From the NCBI GenBank assembly GCA_037481615.1, contig JBBFLI010000017.1: 64,000 bases of DNA; one strand, 5' to 3'. The notes under the pieces were generated by a model. The model searched no databases, had not been told where the DNA came from, and saw nothing but the letters and a program-made list of their open reading frames with translations. Source of the DNA: SpSt-501 sp037481615 (GTDB lineage Bacteria > Desulfobacterota > Desulfobacteria > Desulfobacterales > SpSt-501). The position numbers and the translations under genes were made by a program. Below, one piece after another: positions 16,702-25,489 of the stretch (positions are counted from its first letter, which is position 1; each line of letters begins with the position of its first letter).

Positions 16702-17931
16702 ATGCCCGAACCGATCGCAGACGAAGAGCTCCCGGAAGAGCCCTCCTTCCGCGTGCCCGCCGCGGAAATCGAGGGCCGGCTCGCCCGCCTGCGGGAGGCG
16801 CTGCGGGCCGAAGGTCTCGAGGCCGCCTTCCTCGTGCAGGCGGTGGACCGCTTCTATTTCAGCGGCACCGCCCAGGACGCCTTTCTCCACGTCCCCGCGG
16901 AGGGGCCCGCGCTTCTCTTCGTGCGGCGCTTTTTCCCCCGCGCCCGCGAGGAATCCCCGCTTGCGGAGATCGTGCCGATCGACTCCGTACGCCGCATCCC
17001 CGAGCTCTTGAAAAGACGCTTCGGGCGGCTTCCGGCACGGCTCGGTCTCGAGCTCGACGTCCTTCCGGTCAACGAATTCCGGTTCTTCCGCGACCTCCTG
17101 GCGCCGCAGGTCTTGAGCGACATCTCCCCGGCGATCCTCAGGCTCCGCAGCCGCAAGTCGGACTGGGAAATCGCCCAGCTCGAGGCGACCGCCGAGATGA
17201 GCCGCCGCACCTTCGACTTCATGCGCCGCATCTTGGCCCCCGGGATCACGGAGATGGAATTCGCCGCCCGGGCCGAGGCCTTCAGCCGCCGCCTGGGGCA
17301 CGCCGGGATGCTCCGCGTGCGCGGCTTCAACGCACTCGGCTACCCGGGGCACGTCCTGAGCGGGCCGAACGGCGGACGCCCCGGCATGCTCGACGCGCCG
17401 GCGAGCGGTTCGGGAACCTCCTGCGCTTTTCCCGCCGGCGCCGGACCGCGGCGGCTGCGTCGAAACGAGCCGATTCTCGTCGACTTCGGCTCGGTGAAGA
17501 ACGGCTACCACCTGGATGAGGCGCGCATGTTCGCCGTCGGCGACATGCCCGGGGAGGCGCTGGCCGCCTGCCGCGCGGCGATCGACCTGCACGACCGGCT
17601 GATCGCCGCGGCGCGCCCCGGGGTGACGGGGGCCGCGCTCTTCGAGCAGGCCGTCGCCCTGGCGGAGCAATGGGGCTATGGGGATTCCTTCCTCGGCCCG
17701 CCCGGCCACAAAGTCCGCTTCGTCGGCCACGGGATCGGGCTCGAGCTGGTCGAGCCCCCCTTCCTCGCGCGCGGCCGCGAGACCCCGCTCGAGGAGAACA
17801 TGGTGCTGGCGGTCGAGCCGAAACTCGTCTTCGAGGGCCGATTCGCGGCCGGGGTGGAAAGCGTCTTCCGCGTGACCTCGGCGGGGGGGCGCCTGCTCAG
17901 CCGGGTTCCGGTCGAGGTCTTCGTCTGCTGA
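16702..17931 (+). CDS. M24 family metallopeptidase (Xaa-Pro aminopeptidase/creatinase type)
   Basis: 409 residues. N-terminal creatinase-like domain, then the pita-bread catalytic domain. The five metal ligands are recognisable: Asp in VDFGSVKNGY, Asp in YHLDEARMF, His in GHGIGLELVEPP, Glu in VLAVEPKLVF and Glu in AGVESVFRV. Such enzymes remove N-terminal residues before proline or hydrolyse related amide bonds. The gene abuts iclR with no gap and is followed 13 bases later by the adenine deaminase gene, so the three form an operon. Substrate unknown. Confidence 0.88.
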   Translation: MPEPIADEELPEEPSFRVPAAEIEGRLARLREALRAEGLEAAFLVQAVDRFYFSGTAQDAFLHVPAEGPALLFVRRFFPRAREESPLAEIVPIDSVRRIPELLKRRFGRLPARLGLELDVLPVNEFRFFRDLLAPQVLSDISPAILRLRSRKSDWEIAQLEATAEMSRRTFDFMRRILAPGITEMEFAARAEAFSRRLGHAGMLRVRGFNALGYPGHVLSGPNGGRPGMLDAPASGSGTSCAFPAGAGPRRLRRNEPILVDFGSVKNGYHLDEARMFAVGDMPGEALAACRAAIDLHDRLIAAARPGVTGAALFEQAVALAEQWGYGDSFLGPPGHKVRFVGHGIGLELVEPPFLARGRETPLEENMVLAVEPKLVFEGRFAAGVESVFRVTSAGGRLLSRVPVEVFVC

Positions 17932-17944
17932 AAGGAGAATCCCC

Positions 17945-19720
17945 ATGCCTTCGCCTTTTCCCGCCAAGGACCACCGCATGCTCTCCGCCTTGATGCAGAC
18001 GGCGCTCGGCCGCGAGCCGGCCGATCTGGTGATCGAAAACGCCCGCTTGGTCAACGTCTTCACCGGCGAGATCGAGCCCGGAAGCGCGGTGGCCGTTCGG
18101 GGGCCCTGGATCGCGCGTGTCGGGCGCGAAACGGCGGACGTCGTCGGCCCGCAGACGCGCCGCATCGACGCCGCCGGCAGGTTTCTCACCCCGGGCCTGA
18201 TCGACGGCCACACCCACCTCGCCTGGATCGCCTGCGCGCCGGAGGTCGTCCCCTATGCGATCGCCTCCGGGGTGACGACGATGGTGACCGAAACGCTCGA
18301 GCCCTACCCCGTCGCCGGCCTGGCCGGGGTGATCGAATTTCTCGCCTCGCTCGCCGATCAGCCGATCCGTTTCCTGGCGACCGCCCCCGCCATGGTGTCC
18401 ATCAGCACCGCCGCCCGGGGGATCACCGCGGCGGACCTCGAGGCCCTTCTCGCGCGCGAGGAGGTCCTCGGGCTGGGGGAATCCTACTGGCAGGCCGTCC
18501 TGCAGGAGCCGTCCCTCTATCTTCCGTCCTTCGCGTCGACGCTTGCGGCGGGCAAGCGAATCGAGGGCCACTCGGCCGGGGCCGCCGGGAACAAGCTCGC
18601 CGCCTACCTCGCGCTCGGGGTCTCCTCCTGCCATGAGCCGATCGACGCCCCGCAGGCGCTTTCGCGGCTCCGCGCGGGAGTGCACGTGCTCGCGCGCGAG
18701 GGCAGCATCCGCCGCGACATCGCCGCCATCGCCGAAATCCGCCGCGCCGGGGTCGACCTCCGCCGCCTGGCGCTCGCGAGCGACGGGCTCTCGCCGCAGG
18801 ACTGGGTGTCCGGAAGGGGTCTCGATCATGCGCTCCGCCGCGCGGTCGCCTCCGGGATCCCACCGCTCGAGGCCGTGCGCATGGCGACCCTCCACCCCGC
18901 CGAACATTTCCGGCTCGACTCCTTGCTCGGCGCCGTCGCCCCGGGCCGCCTGGCGGATCTCGTGCTCACGGCCGACCTCGCCGACTTCCGGCCCGAGACC
19001 GTGATCTGCAACGGAGCGCTCCTGCTCGAGGACGGACGCCTCGCCTGCACCCCGCGGCGCCACGCTTTCTCCTGGCAAAGCCGAAACACCGTCCGCCTGC
19101 CGCGGCGCCTCACGGCGGAGGACTTCCGCCTGAAAGGCTTTCCGGAGCCGGACCGGTCCGAGGTGCGCGTGATCGAACTCGTCAGCGACCTCGTCACCGC
19201 CGAGCGTCACCTGCGGCTTCCGGTGCGGCAGGGGGAACTGCGCCTCCCCGAGGGTAAGGAATTCCTGAAGGTCGCGGCCGTCGACCGCGCCGTCCGGCCC
19301 GGCAAGCTCTTCACCGGCGTTCTGCGCGGGTTCGGGCTCTCCCGCGGCGCCGTGGCCTGCAGCGCGGCCTGGGACGGTCCGGACATCGTCGTGGTCGGGC
19401 GGGAGGAAGCGGAAATGGCGGCGGCGGCGAACCGCGTGGCCGAGCTTCAGGGAGGGGCCGTGCTGCGCGGGGCGGGGGACCGGGATGCGGAGATCGCGCT
19501 TCCCGTGTTCGGCCTCGCGGCCGCCCGTCCGCTCGCCGAGCTGGCGGCCGATCTGGAGGCTTTCAACGCCGCCCTGCGCGGGCTGGGGGCGGACTTTCCC
19601 GACCCGCTCCTCACACTCGTCACCCTGACGGGTGCGGCCATCCCCTACTTGCGGATCTGCGAGGAGGGGCTCGTCAATCTGCGCGACGGCCGGACGGTCG
19701 GGTTGCGGGTGGGGGGCTGA
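17945..19720 (+). CDS. ade: Adenine deaminase (amidohydrolase family)
   Basis: 591 residues, the usual length. Amidohydrolase metal motif DGHTHLAW near residue 82 (family form DxHxH), EGHSAGAAGNKLAAYLALG near 199, SSCHEPIDAPQAL, and the C-terminal family domain with ILTLVTLTG-like end (PLLTLVTLTGAAIPYLRI). Converts adenine to hypoxanthine with release of ammonia. Family assignment is strong, but distant paralogs of unknown substrate exist, and the linkage to an IclR regulator and a peptidase is unusual for purine salvage. Good AAAGGAG site before ATG 17945. Confidence 0.87.
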   Translation: MPSPFPAKDHRMLSALMQTALGREPADLVIENARLVNVFTGEIEPGSAVAVRGPWIARVGRETADVVGPQTRRIDAAGRFLTPGLIDGHTHLAWIACAPEVVPYAIASGVTTMVTETLEPYPVAGLAGVIEFLASLADQPIRFLATAPAMVSISTAARGITAADLEALLAREEVLGLGESYWQAVLQEPSLYLPSFASTLAAGKRIEGHSAGAAGNKLAAYLALGVSSCHEPIDAPQALSRLRAGVHVLAREGSIRRDIAAIAEIRRAGVDLRRLALASDGLSPQDWVSGRGLDHALRRAVASGIPPLEAVRMATLHPAEHFRLDSLLGAVAPGRLADLVLTADLADFRPETVICNGALLLEDGRLACTPRRHAFSWQSRNTVRLPRRLTAEDFRLKGFPEPDRSEVRVIELVSDLVTAERHLRLPVRQGELRLPEGKEFLKVAAVDRAVRPGKLFTGVLRGFGLSRGAVACSAAWDGPDIVVVGREEAEMAAAANRVAELQGGAVLRGAGDRDAEIALPVFGLAAARPLAELAADLEAFNAALRGLGADFPDPLLTLVTLTGAAIPYLRICEEGLVNLRDGRTVGLRVGG

Positions 19721-19724
19721 GGTC

Positions 19725-20168
19725 TCAGTTCCAGAATTTTTCGCGCGCCACCCCCAGGCGGCACCAGGCATAGAGCGCGTCGAAGACCTCGAACTGGTGT
19801 TCGAGGTTCTGGAGATCGTCCGGATAGCGCACGCTGTAGCCCACGGCGATCGCCTCGAGCCCCGCCGCCAGGGGATCCTTTTCCGGCTTGCCGCTCTCCG
19901 AGGCGTTCACGATCTTCGCCATCCGCAAGAGCGCCCGGTCCGTCAGGTTGTAGTTGCGCAGGACCGCCTCGAACGTGGAGAGCTCCCCCTGGCGGTAGAG
20001 GCCGGCGCCGGGGACATCGAAGGGGATCGCCCCTTCCCGCTCGGCGAGGGGCAGGACCTCGCTCTGGGGAACGAAAATGAACTGGGCGTCCGAATCGATG
20101 AAGCGGGCGATCAGCCAGGAACAGGCGGCGCGGCAGAAATCGACATGCGACCGTGTTACCCAGAGCAT
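19725..20168 (-). CDS. ChrB C-terminal-domain protein (chromate resistance family)
   Basis: 147 residues from ATG 20168, chosen because GAAGGAGAA lies about ten bases upstream. The start LWVTRSHVDFCRAACSWLIARFIDSDAQFIFVP-like region (a conserved Trp-Val-Thr-Arg, a helix, then FxFVP) matches the ChrB C-terminal domain. The usual N-terminal ChrB domain is absent, which is common for stand-alone members. It overlaps the MFS gene by 13 bases, so the two are co-translated. A role in metal or oxyanion stress is a guess from the family name. Confidence 0.75.
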   Translation of the reverse strand: MLWVTRSHVDFCRAACSWLIARFIDSDAQFIFVPQSEVLPLAEREGAIPFDVPGAGLYRQGELSTFEAVLRNYNLTDRALLRMAKIVNASESGKPEKDPLAAGLEAIAVGYSVRYPDDLQNLEHQFEVFDALYAWCRLGVAREKFWN

Positions 20169-21391
20169 GGCGTGGATTCTCCTTCGTACATCCTCATCTC
20201 CCCCTCCGCCGAGGCCCGGCGCAGCTCCCGGATCCCGATCGCCAGGATCGCCAGCGCCATCCCCGCGCCGACGGCGCAGACCCCGGCCCATCCCGCCGCC
20301 TGGTAGGCCTGGCCGCAGAGCGTGATGCCCGCCGTCCCCCCGAGGTAATAGCCGAGAACGTAGAGGGCGTTCGCCCGTCCCCGGCCGGCTGCGAGCCTCC
20401 GGTTCAGGGCGCCCACGGCCGCGGCGTGCACCGAAAAGAAGCCGAGGCAGGCGCCGCACAGACCCAGGATCACGGCGGTATAGAACGGAACGAGCGTCAG
20501 TGCAAGAGAGAGCGCCAAGAGGAGCGCACCGGCCGTCATCGTGGCGCCGTTTCCGAGGCGGTTGCTCATTTTCCCGGAGAGCGGGGCGATGAGCACACCC
20601 AGGAGGTAGACGAGGTAGAGGCTCGTGATCCGGCCGATCGAGGCTCGAAAGGGCTCGCCGGCGAGATAGAAGGGGAGATAATTGAAGAGCGCCGAGAAAA
20701 CGAAGAACGCCCCGAACCCCGCCGCGATCGGCCGCCGGATCCCCCGTCGCGCGAGCAGGTTTGCAATCCCCGGTTCGTCACGCGCTTCACCCCGGCGGCG
20801 GCCGCTCTCGCGCGGCAGGACCCGCAGGGCCAGCAGGGTCGCCAGGGCGGTGAGCAGAGCGGAGCCCACGAAGCCCCACCGCCAGTGGAGCGGGGGATGG
20901 ATCCAGCCCCCGAGCAGCCGGCCGGCAAGCCCCCCCACGACCGTCGCCGCGACATAGGAGCCGAGGATGACGTTCAGCCGCGCGGGGGGGAGGCGGCGGG
21001 CGAGATCGGCGGCGATGCAGGTCGTGAGCGCCGGCAGAAAAAGCCCCTGCAGGAAACGAAGGCCGATCAGGATCTCGAGCGCGGGCGCCAACGCGCAGAG
21101 CAGCCCGCTCAAGGCGACGACCCCGCCCCCGGCGAGGATCAACGGCTGGACGGGGTGGCGGTCCGCCAGGCGCCCGAAGGGAAGGTTGGCGAGCGCGATC
21201 CCCAGGATCACGGCGGAGACGGCTAAGGAGGCCCGGGTCTCCCCGGCGCCGAATTCCGCCTGGAGCACGGGCAGCACGGGCTGGACGAGGTAGATGTTCG
21301 TGAAGCCCGCGGCGACCAGGAAGAAGACCGCCAACTGCAGGCGGCGCGAAACGGGGTCGGCCGCGGCGGGGAAGCAGGCGGGGGAACTCAA
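20156..21391 (-). CDS. Major facilitator superfamily transporter
   Basis: About 411 residues with twelve hydrophobic segments and the MFS loop motif GRLADRHPVQPL after the second segment. The reading frame stays open upstream of any homology; TTG 21391, 19 bases after the upstream gene and preceded by CGGGAG, gives a normal N-terminus before AVFFLVAAGFTNIYLVQPVLP. The IYLVQPVLPVLQAEF start is typical of YnfM-like drug/sugar efflux proteins. Inner membrane; substrate unknown. Confidence 0.85.
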   Translation of the reverse strand: MSSPACFPAAADPVSRRLQLAVFFLVAAGFTNIYLVQPVLPVLQAEFGAGETRASLAVSAVILGIALANLPFGRLADRHPVQPLILAGGGVVALSGLLCALAPALEILIGLRFLQGLFLPALTTCIAADLARRLPPARLNVILGSYVAATVVGGLAGRLLGGWIHPPLHWRWGFVGSALLTALATLLALRVLPRESGRRRGEARDEPGIANLLARRGIRRPIAAGFGAFFVFSALFNYLPFYLAGEPFRASIGRITSLYLVYLLGVLIAPLSGKMSNRLGNGATMTAGALLLALSLALTLVPFYTAVILGLCGACLGFFSVHAAAVGALNRRLAAGRGRANALYVLGYYLGGTAGITLCGQAYQAAGWAGVCAVGAGMALAILAIGIRELRRASAEGEMRMYEGESTPCSG

Positions 21392-21410
21392 GGCGAGGAC
21401 TCCCGGCGGA

Positions 21411-21944
21411 TCACGGCGCAAGCCGGTAGCGGAAATCGCAGGCCGCGGCACCCTCGAGGATCGTCGGGCCGCGCTCGAGACGGATCGCGGGATTGAACCC
21501 GGAGGCGAGCGGGGCGTCCCGGGCGCAGGAGAGCAGGACGCCCAGCGCGGGGATTCCCAGCCCGCGGTACATCTCCGCGTATCGGCAGCGGGTGACGCGG
21601 TAGGCCCAAACGGTTTCGCCCTCTTCCAGCGGCTTAACCTCGAGCGCCCCGCCCCGCATCCAGGGTTCCATCGCCCGGCGGAACTCGGCAAGCGACCTGC
21701 CGCCGACTTGCCGCGCGAGCTCGTTTCCCTGGCGCCTCGCCGCCGCCGCGATCATTCGGTTCAGGATCCCGGCCACGGCCTCCCGTCCGAACCGGGCCTC
21801 GAGCCCGGCCAGCAGGGGAACAAGGATCCGGGCCTCGATCTCCCGGCGCACGAGTACGCCGACCCGCGCGTTCAGGTCATCGGACGGCAACCGGTCAAAC
21901 GCCCTTTCGATCGCCGCTTCCGGGTCAGGGGGTCTTTTCGGCAT
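21411..21944 (-). CDS. L-2-amino-thiazoline-4-carboxylate hydrolase-like protein
   Basis: 177 residues. The pattern MTRCRYAEMYRGLG-like (VTRCRYAEMY), LGVLLSCARD and FNPAIRLERGPTILEGAAACDFRYRL is the signature region of the ATC-hydrolase family (two conserved cysteines near the C-terminus plus an Arg-rich strand). Many anaerobes carry such proteins beside Fe-S or regulatory genes with no proven substrate. First gene of a minus-strand operon with the MFS and ChrB-like genes; a promoter is visible upstream. Confidence 0.78.
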   Translation of the reverse strand: MPKRPPDPEAAIERAFDRLPSDDLNARVGVLVRREIEARILVPLLAGLEARFGREAVAGILNRMIAAAARRQGNELARQVGGRSLAEFRRAMEPWMRGGALEVKPLEEGETVWAYRVTRCRYAEMYRGLGIPALGVLLSCARDAPLASGFNPAIRLERGPTILEGAAACDFRYRLAP

Positions 21945-21975
21945 GGGCGCCTCCGCCTGTCCGCGTCGTCGCCCT

Positions 21976-22004
21976 ACCATAGAGGCATCCCCCGCCGAAG
22001 GCAA
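21976..22004 (-). promoter_or_regulatory. Promoter of the ATC-hydrolase/MFS/ChrB operon
   Basis: Minus strand TTGCCT (21999-22004), 17-base spacer, TATGGT (21976-21981); about 30 bases before the start codon. Confidence 0.6.
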
Positions 22005-22023
22005 GAGCAGGCCGGTGATGCGA

Positions 22024-22052
22024 TTGCGCAGCGGCCGCAATCGGCGTATGAT
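22024..22052 (+). promoter_or_regulatory. Promoter of the Fe-S/ZIP/LysE operon
   Basis: TTGCGC (22024-22029), 17-base spacer, TATGAT (22047-22052); divergent from the minus-strand promoter 20 bases away, so the two may share control. Confidence 0.6.
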
Positions 22053-22109
22053 GACGCGGTCTCGCTGTGCCTTCGCCCCGGGCCGGCCGTCGGGACCGCG
22101 CGCTAAACC

Positions 22110-23069
22110 ATGCGACTTCTGCCTTCCACCGTATCTTTTCTGCAGGCTCTCCGCCGCCGCCACGGCTGGAACCTCGGCGAATGGCTCCATGCCTGGCTCT
22201 ATGCCCGCTATCCCTACACCTACATCGCCGTCGCCACCGGGGAGCATCCCCTCTGCCGGCTGTGGCGAAGGCGCGCCGAACCGGTCGATTCCGGACGGGC
22301 GGGAGCCTTCGGGCGCGCTTTCGCCGACGGCTACCACGGCAAGGTGATCTTGCCGTCGGCCGCGAGCCGCCTGGTGACTCTCGAGAAACCCTTGCGCGCC
22401 CCCCGGCTGGAGACGGTTCTGCCTTACCCCCGGGCGCGCGATCTGATCCTCGAGCACCCCGATCACCTCGTTCTCCTCGACTGCCCCTGCCGCAGCGCGC
22501 GCGCGAACCCCTGCCTGCCGCTCGATGTCTGCCTGATCGTGGGGGAGCCCTTCGCCTCCTTCCTCCGCGAACACCACCCGCGGCGCAGCCGGCGGGTCTC
22601 GCCGGAGGAGGCCCTCGGTGTGCTCGCCGCCTGCCGCCGTCGCGGAAACGTGCATCACGCTTTCTTCAAGGAGGCCCTGCTCGGCCGTTTCTACGCGATC
22701 TGCAACTGTTGCCCCTGCTGCTGCGGGGCCATCCAGGCCTGGAGAAACGGAGTCCCCATGCTCGCCCCCTCGGGATACCGGCCGCGGATCGTAACCGCGG
22801 CCTGCCGGGGCTGCGGGACCTGCCGCGCACGCTGTCCTTTCGGCGCGATCGCCCTGACCGAGGGGCTCGCGCGCGTGAACCCGCGGCGCTGCCTCGGCTG
22901 CGGGCTCTGCGCCGAGGCATGCCCCGCCGGGGCGGTGCATCTCGAGCGCGCCCCCGAAACCGCGGCTCCCCTCGATGACGCGCTGCCGGACGGCGGCTTT
23001 GCGATGCCGTCCGGTTCCCGCCCCGGTCCCGCGGCAGTCTTCCCGCCGACCGAAGCAAAGCGGAGGTGA
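22110..23069 (+). CDS. 4Fe-4S ferredoxin-domain protein with a cysteine-dense CNCCPCCC motif
   Basis: 319 residues. The C-terminal third is a two-cluster ferredoxin (CRGCGTCRARCP near residue 233 and CLGCGLCAEACP near 263). In the middle are DCPCRSARANPC, then CNCCPCCC near residue 197, six cysteines in eight residues, which is far denser than a ferredoxin and suggests another metal or cluster site. The N-terminal part (YARYPYTYIA) is not recognised. It starts 58 bases after a clear promoter and precedes a ZIP metal transporter. Cytoplasmic redox protein of unknown function; similar proteins occur in sulfate- and metal-reducing bacteria. Confidence 0.8.
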   Translation: MRLLPSTVSFLQALRRRHGWNLGEWLHAWLYARYPYTYIAVATGEHPLCRLWRRRAEPVDSGRAGAFGRAFADGYHGKVILPSAASRLVTLEKPLRAPRLETVLPYPRARDLILEHPDHLVLLDCPCRSARANPCLPLDVCLIVGEPFASFLREHHPRRSRRVSPEEALGVLAACRRRGNVHHAFFKEALLGRFYAICNCCPCCCGAIQAWRNGVPMLAPSGYRPRIVTAACRGCGTCRARCPFGAIALTEGLARVNPRRCLGCGLCAEACPAGAVHLERAPETAAPLDDALPDGGFAMPSGSRPGPAAVFPPTEAKRR

Positions 23070-23071
23070 GG

Positions 23072-23884
23072 ATGATCGAAGGTTTTGCTTCCCTTCCCCC
23101 CATCCTGCAGGCTTTCCTGGCGACCCTCTTTACGTGGTTTCTGACCGCTCTCGGCGCGGGCCTCGTCTTTTTCTTCCGGGAAATCCGCCTGCGGGTGCTG
23201 AACGGCATGCTGGGCTTCGCCTCCGGGGTCATGATCGCCGCCAGCTACTGGTCGCTGCTCGCCCCGGCGATCGAGATGGCCGAAGAAATGGAGTTGGCGC
23301 CATGGATCCCGGCGGTTTCGGGTTTTCTCGCGGGCGGCCTCTTCATCTGGGGGATCGACCGCCTGCTCCCCCACCTGCATACCGGCCTGCCGCGGGAGAG
23401 CGCCGAGGGGCTCCCCAGCTCCTGGCGCCGGAGCGTGCTGCTCGTGCTGGCCATCACCATCCACAACATCCCCGAAGGGCTGGCGGTCGGCATCGCCTTC
23501 GGCGCGCTCGCCGCCGATCTGCCCTCCGCTTCGCTCGCCGGAGCCGCGGCGCTCGCCCTCGGGATCGGCATCCAGAACTTCCCGGAGGGCGCCGCGGTCT
23601 CGATTCCGCTGCGCCGGGAGGGGATCTCGCGCCGGAAGAGCTTCTGGCTCGGGCAGGCCTCGGGCATGGTCGAACCGGCGGCCGGCGTCCTCGGGGCGGC
23701 GGCGGTGGTGTTCGTCCAGCCGTTGCTGCCTTTCGCGCTCGCCTTCGCCGCCGGGGCGATGATCTACGTCGTGGTCGAGGAACTGATCCCCACCGCCCGG
23801 CAGGAAAGTCACAGCGACTTCGCCACCCTGGGAGCCATGCTCGGCTTCGCCGCCATGATGACCCTCGACGTCGCCTTCGGCTGA
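23072..23884 (+). CDS. ZIP family divalent metal transporter (GufA-like)
   Basis: 270 residues, about eight membrane segments. The binuclear metal site appears as HNIPEGLAVGIAFGAL in the fourth segment and QNFPEGAAVSIPL in the fifth, the GufA-type variant of HNxPEG/HExPHE. Inner-membrane import or exchange of zinc, iron or similar ions. ATG 23072 follows GGAGGTGAGG; a GTG at 23066 is in frame but lies inside the ribosome-binding site. The gene starts two bases after the Fe-S gene. Confidence 0.9.
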   Translation: MIEGFASLPPILQAFLATLFTWFLTALGAGLVFFFREIRLRVLNGMLGFASGVMIAASYWSLLAPAIEMAEEMELAPWIPAVSGFLAGGLFIWGIDRLLPHLHTGLPRESAEGLPSSWRRSVLLVLAITIHNIPEGLAVGIAFGALAADLPSASLAGAAALALGIGIQNFPEGAAVSIPLRREGISRRKSFWLGQASGMVEPAAGVLGAAAVVFVQPLLPFALAFAAGAMIYVVVEELIPTARQESHSDFATLGAMLGFAAMMTLDVAFG

Positions 23885-23894
23885 CCGCTCCGCC

Positions 23895-24524
23895 ATGGAC
23901 GCTTTCCTGGGAGATCTTCTGCTGCGCGGGACGGTTCTGGGGCTCGCCGCCGGTTTCTCGCCCGGGCCGCTCACCGTGCTCGTCGTCTCCGAGACCCTGC
24001 GTCACGGCCTGCGCTCGGGGCTGATGGTCGCGCTCGCCCCGCTGCTGACCGACCTGCCGATCATTGCGCTGGCCGTCTTCCTGCTCGATCGGCTTGCGGA
24101 TCGCCCGGCGATGCTCGGCGCAATCGCCGTTCTCGGCGCGGGCTACCTCTTCCACCTCGGCTGGGAAAGCCTCCGGCCGCCGCGCTCGACCGAGCTTCCC
24201 GCTTCCCCCGCCCCGCGTGCGCTCCTGCGGGGGGTGGGCACCAACTTTCTCAACCCCAACCCCTACATCTTCTGGATCGGCGTGGGAACACCGCTCTTGC
24301 TGGAGGCCGGTGCGCGCTCCGGCCTGCACGCGGTCGCCTTCGCCGGACCGTTTTTTGTCTTCCTCGTGGGCTCGAAGCTCGTGCTCGCGCGCCTGGTCGA
24401 CCGCTCGCGGGGCTTTCTCGGGGGCAAGGCCTTCCGCCGGATCCTGGCGCTGCTCGGCCTGTGCCTGATGGCCTACGGGGTCCTGCTCCTCAGGGAGGGC
24501 GTCCGGCGCCTGGCGGGGGCATGA
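23895..24524 (+). CDS. LysE family transporter
   Basis: 209 residues with about six hydrophobic segments. The N-terminal GFSPGPLTVLVVSETLRHG fits the conserved (S/T)PGP motif of the LysE/RhtB exporters, and NPNPYIFWIG follows near residue 118. Exports amino acids or related metabolites. It is ten bases after the ZIP gene and ends the plus-strand operon. Substrate unknown. Confidence 0.88.
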   Translation: MDAFLGDLLLRGTVLGLAAGFSPGPLTVLVVSETLRHGLRSGLMVALAPLLTDLPIIALAVFLLDRLADRPAMLGAIAVLGAGYLFHLGWESLRPPRSTELPASPAPRALLRGVGTNFLNPNPYIFWIGVGTPLLLEAGARSGLHAVAFAGPFFVFLVGSKLVLARLVDRSRGFLGGKAFRRILALLGLCLMAYGVLLLREGVRRLAGA

Positions 24525-24592
24525 AGGCGGCCTCCGGGGTGAGCTACGGGAAAGCCGCGGCCCCCCGCCTTCGATCTGTCGGGGTTCGCATG

Positions 24593-24604
24593 CCCCCCCC
24601 CCCC
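24593..24604. repeat. Homopolymer run of 12 C in a convergent intergenic gap
   Basis: The 115-base gap between the LysE and fdhD stops holds twelve C followed by a short GCCGCCGCAGGCGGC hairpin. No U-rich terminator is seen for either gene. The run is a likely spot for assembly or slippage error. Confidence 0.7.
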
Positions 24605-24639
24605 GCCGCCGCAGGCGGCGAACGCCTCTGCTCCGCGGT

Positions 24640-25482
24640 TCAGCCGGCGAGGCGGTCCGCGCCGCTGAAGACGGCAAAGCCCTCCTCGCCCTCGGCGCAG
24701 AGCAGGCCGAGGCGCAGCTTGCGGGCCGTCTCCACGGCGAGCGCCGTCGGCCGGGAGAGGGAGACGACGACGGCGAGTCGGGCGCGGGCGGCCTTCTGGA
24801 CGAGTTCGTAGCTCAGGCGGGAGGAAAGAACGAGGATGGCGGCCGCGGAGAGCCGCCGCTCGAGAAAGAGCCTTCCGACCGCCTTGTCGACGGCGTTGTG
24901 ACGACCGACGTCCTCGGCGAAGGCGAGGCCGCGGCCCTCGCGGTCCGCGACCAGGGCGGCGTGGGAACCGCGGGTGCGGCGGTAGAATTCCTGGCTCGTG
25001 AGCAGGGCGCGGACCGCCTCCCGCAGGACGGCGTGCGCCGGCAAGGTTTGCGGCGCGAGGGGCTCGAGGTGCTGCATCAGCTCCTCGACCATCTGCTTGC
25101 CGCAGATCCCGCAGCTCGTCTGGCTCAAGAACCCCCGGCGTTCCAGCAGCGGTGCGACGCGCGCGGCGCGCGCCGGCTGCAGGCGGATCTCGACCACGTT
25201 GGGGTCGAGATCCGGGCAAAAACCGATCCCGGCGAAGTCCTCGGCCGTTTCCACGAGGCCCTCGGCCAGGCAGAAACCCGCCGCATGGGCGATCTCCTCG
25301 CCCGGGGTGCGCATGACCGCCGCGTAGGCGGATCCCTCGATGCGGAAAAGAAGCGGCTCCTCCCCGATCAGCTCGCGGGAATCCTCCCTCGCCCCCCGGG
25401 GGCTCAGGTGCAGCACGGGGCACCGCATGCTGCGCCGTACGGCGGAAGCGGGGTCCCCGGGACTCTGGGGATGATCCGTCAT
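24640..25482 (-). CDS. fdhD: Formate dehydrogenase accessory sulfurtransferase FdhD-like protein
   Basis: 280 residues. FdhD passes sulfur from a cysteine desulfurase to the bis-pyranopterin Mo/W cofactor. The catalytic loop is TSCGICG near residue 125; the cofactor-side FAEDVGRHNAVDKAVG and SSRLSYELVQKA segments are conserved. It starts seven bases after bamF ends, so it is the last gene of the bam operon, and no formate dehydrogenase is in the window. The linkage suggests that it matures the tungsten cofactor of BamB or serves a selenoenzyme elsewhere. The start MTDHPQ at 25482 is preferred; an internal ATG at MRCPVL is possible. Confidence 0.88.
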   Translation of the reverse strand: MTDHPQSPGDPASAVRRSMRCPVLHLSPRGAREDSRELIGEEPLLFRIEGSAYAAVMRTPGEEIAHAAGFCLAEGLVETAEDFAGIGFCPDLDPNVVEIRLQPARAARVAPLLERRGFLSQTSCGICGKQMVEELMQHLEPLAPQTLPAHAVLREAVRALLTSQEFYRRTRGSHAALVADREGRGLAFAEDVGRHNAVDKAVGRLFLERRLSAAAILVLSSRLSYELVQKAARARLAVVVSLSRPTALAVETARKLRLGLLCAEGEEGFAVFSGADRLAG

Positions 25483-25489
25483 CACGCGA

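Noticed and set aside
24525..24639. Terminator between the LysE and fdhD genes
   Set aside because: Only a short GC hairpin beside a run of 12 C is present, with no U tract on either strand.
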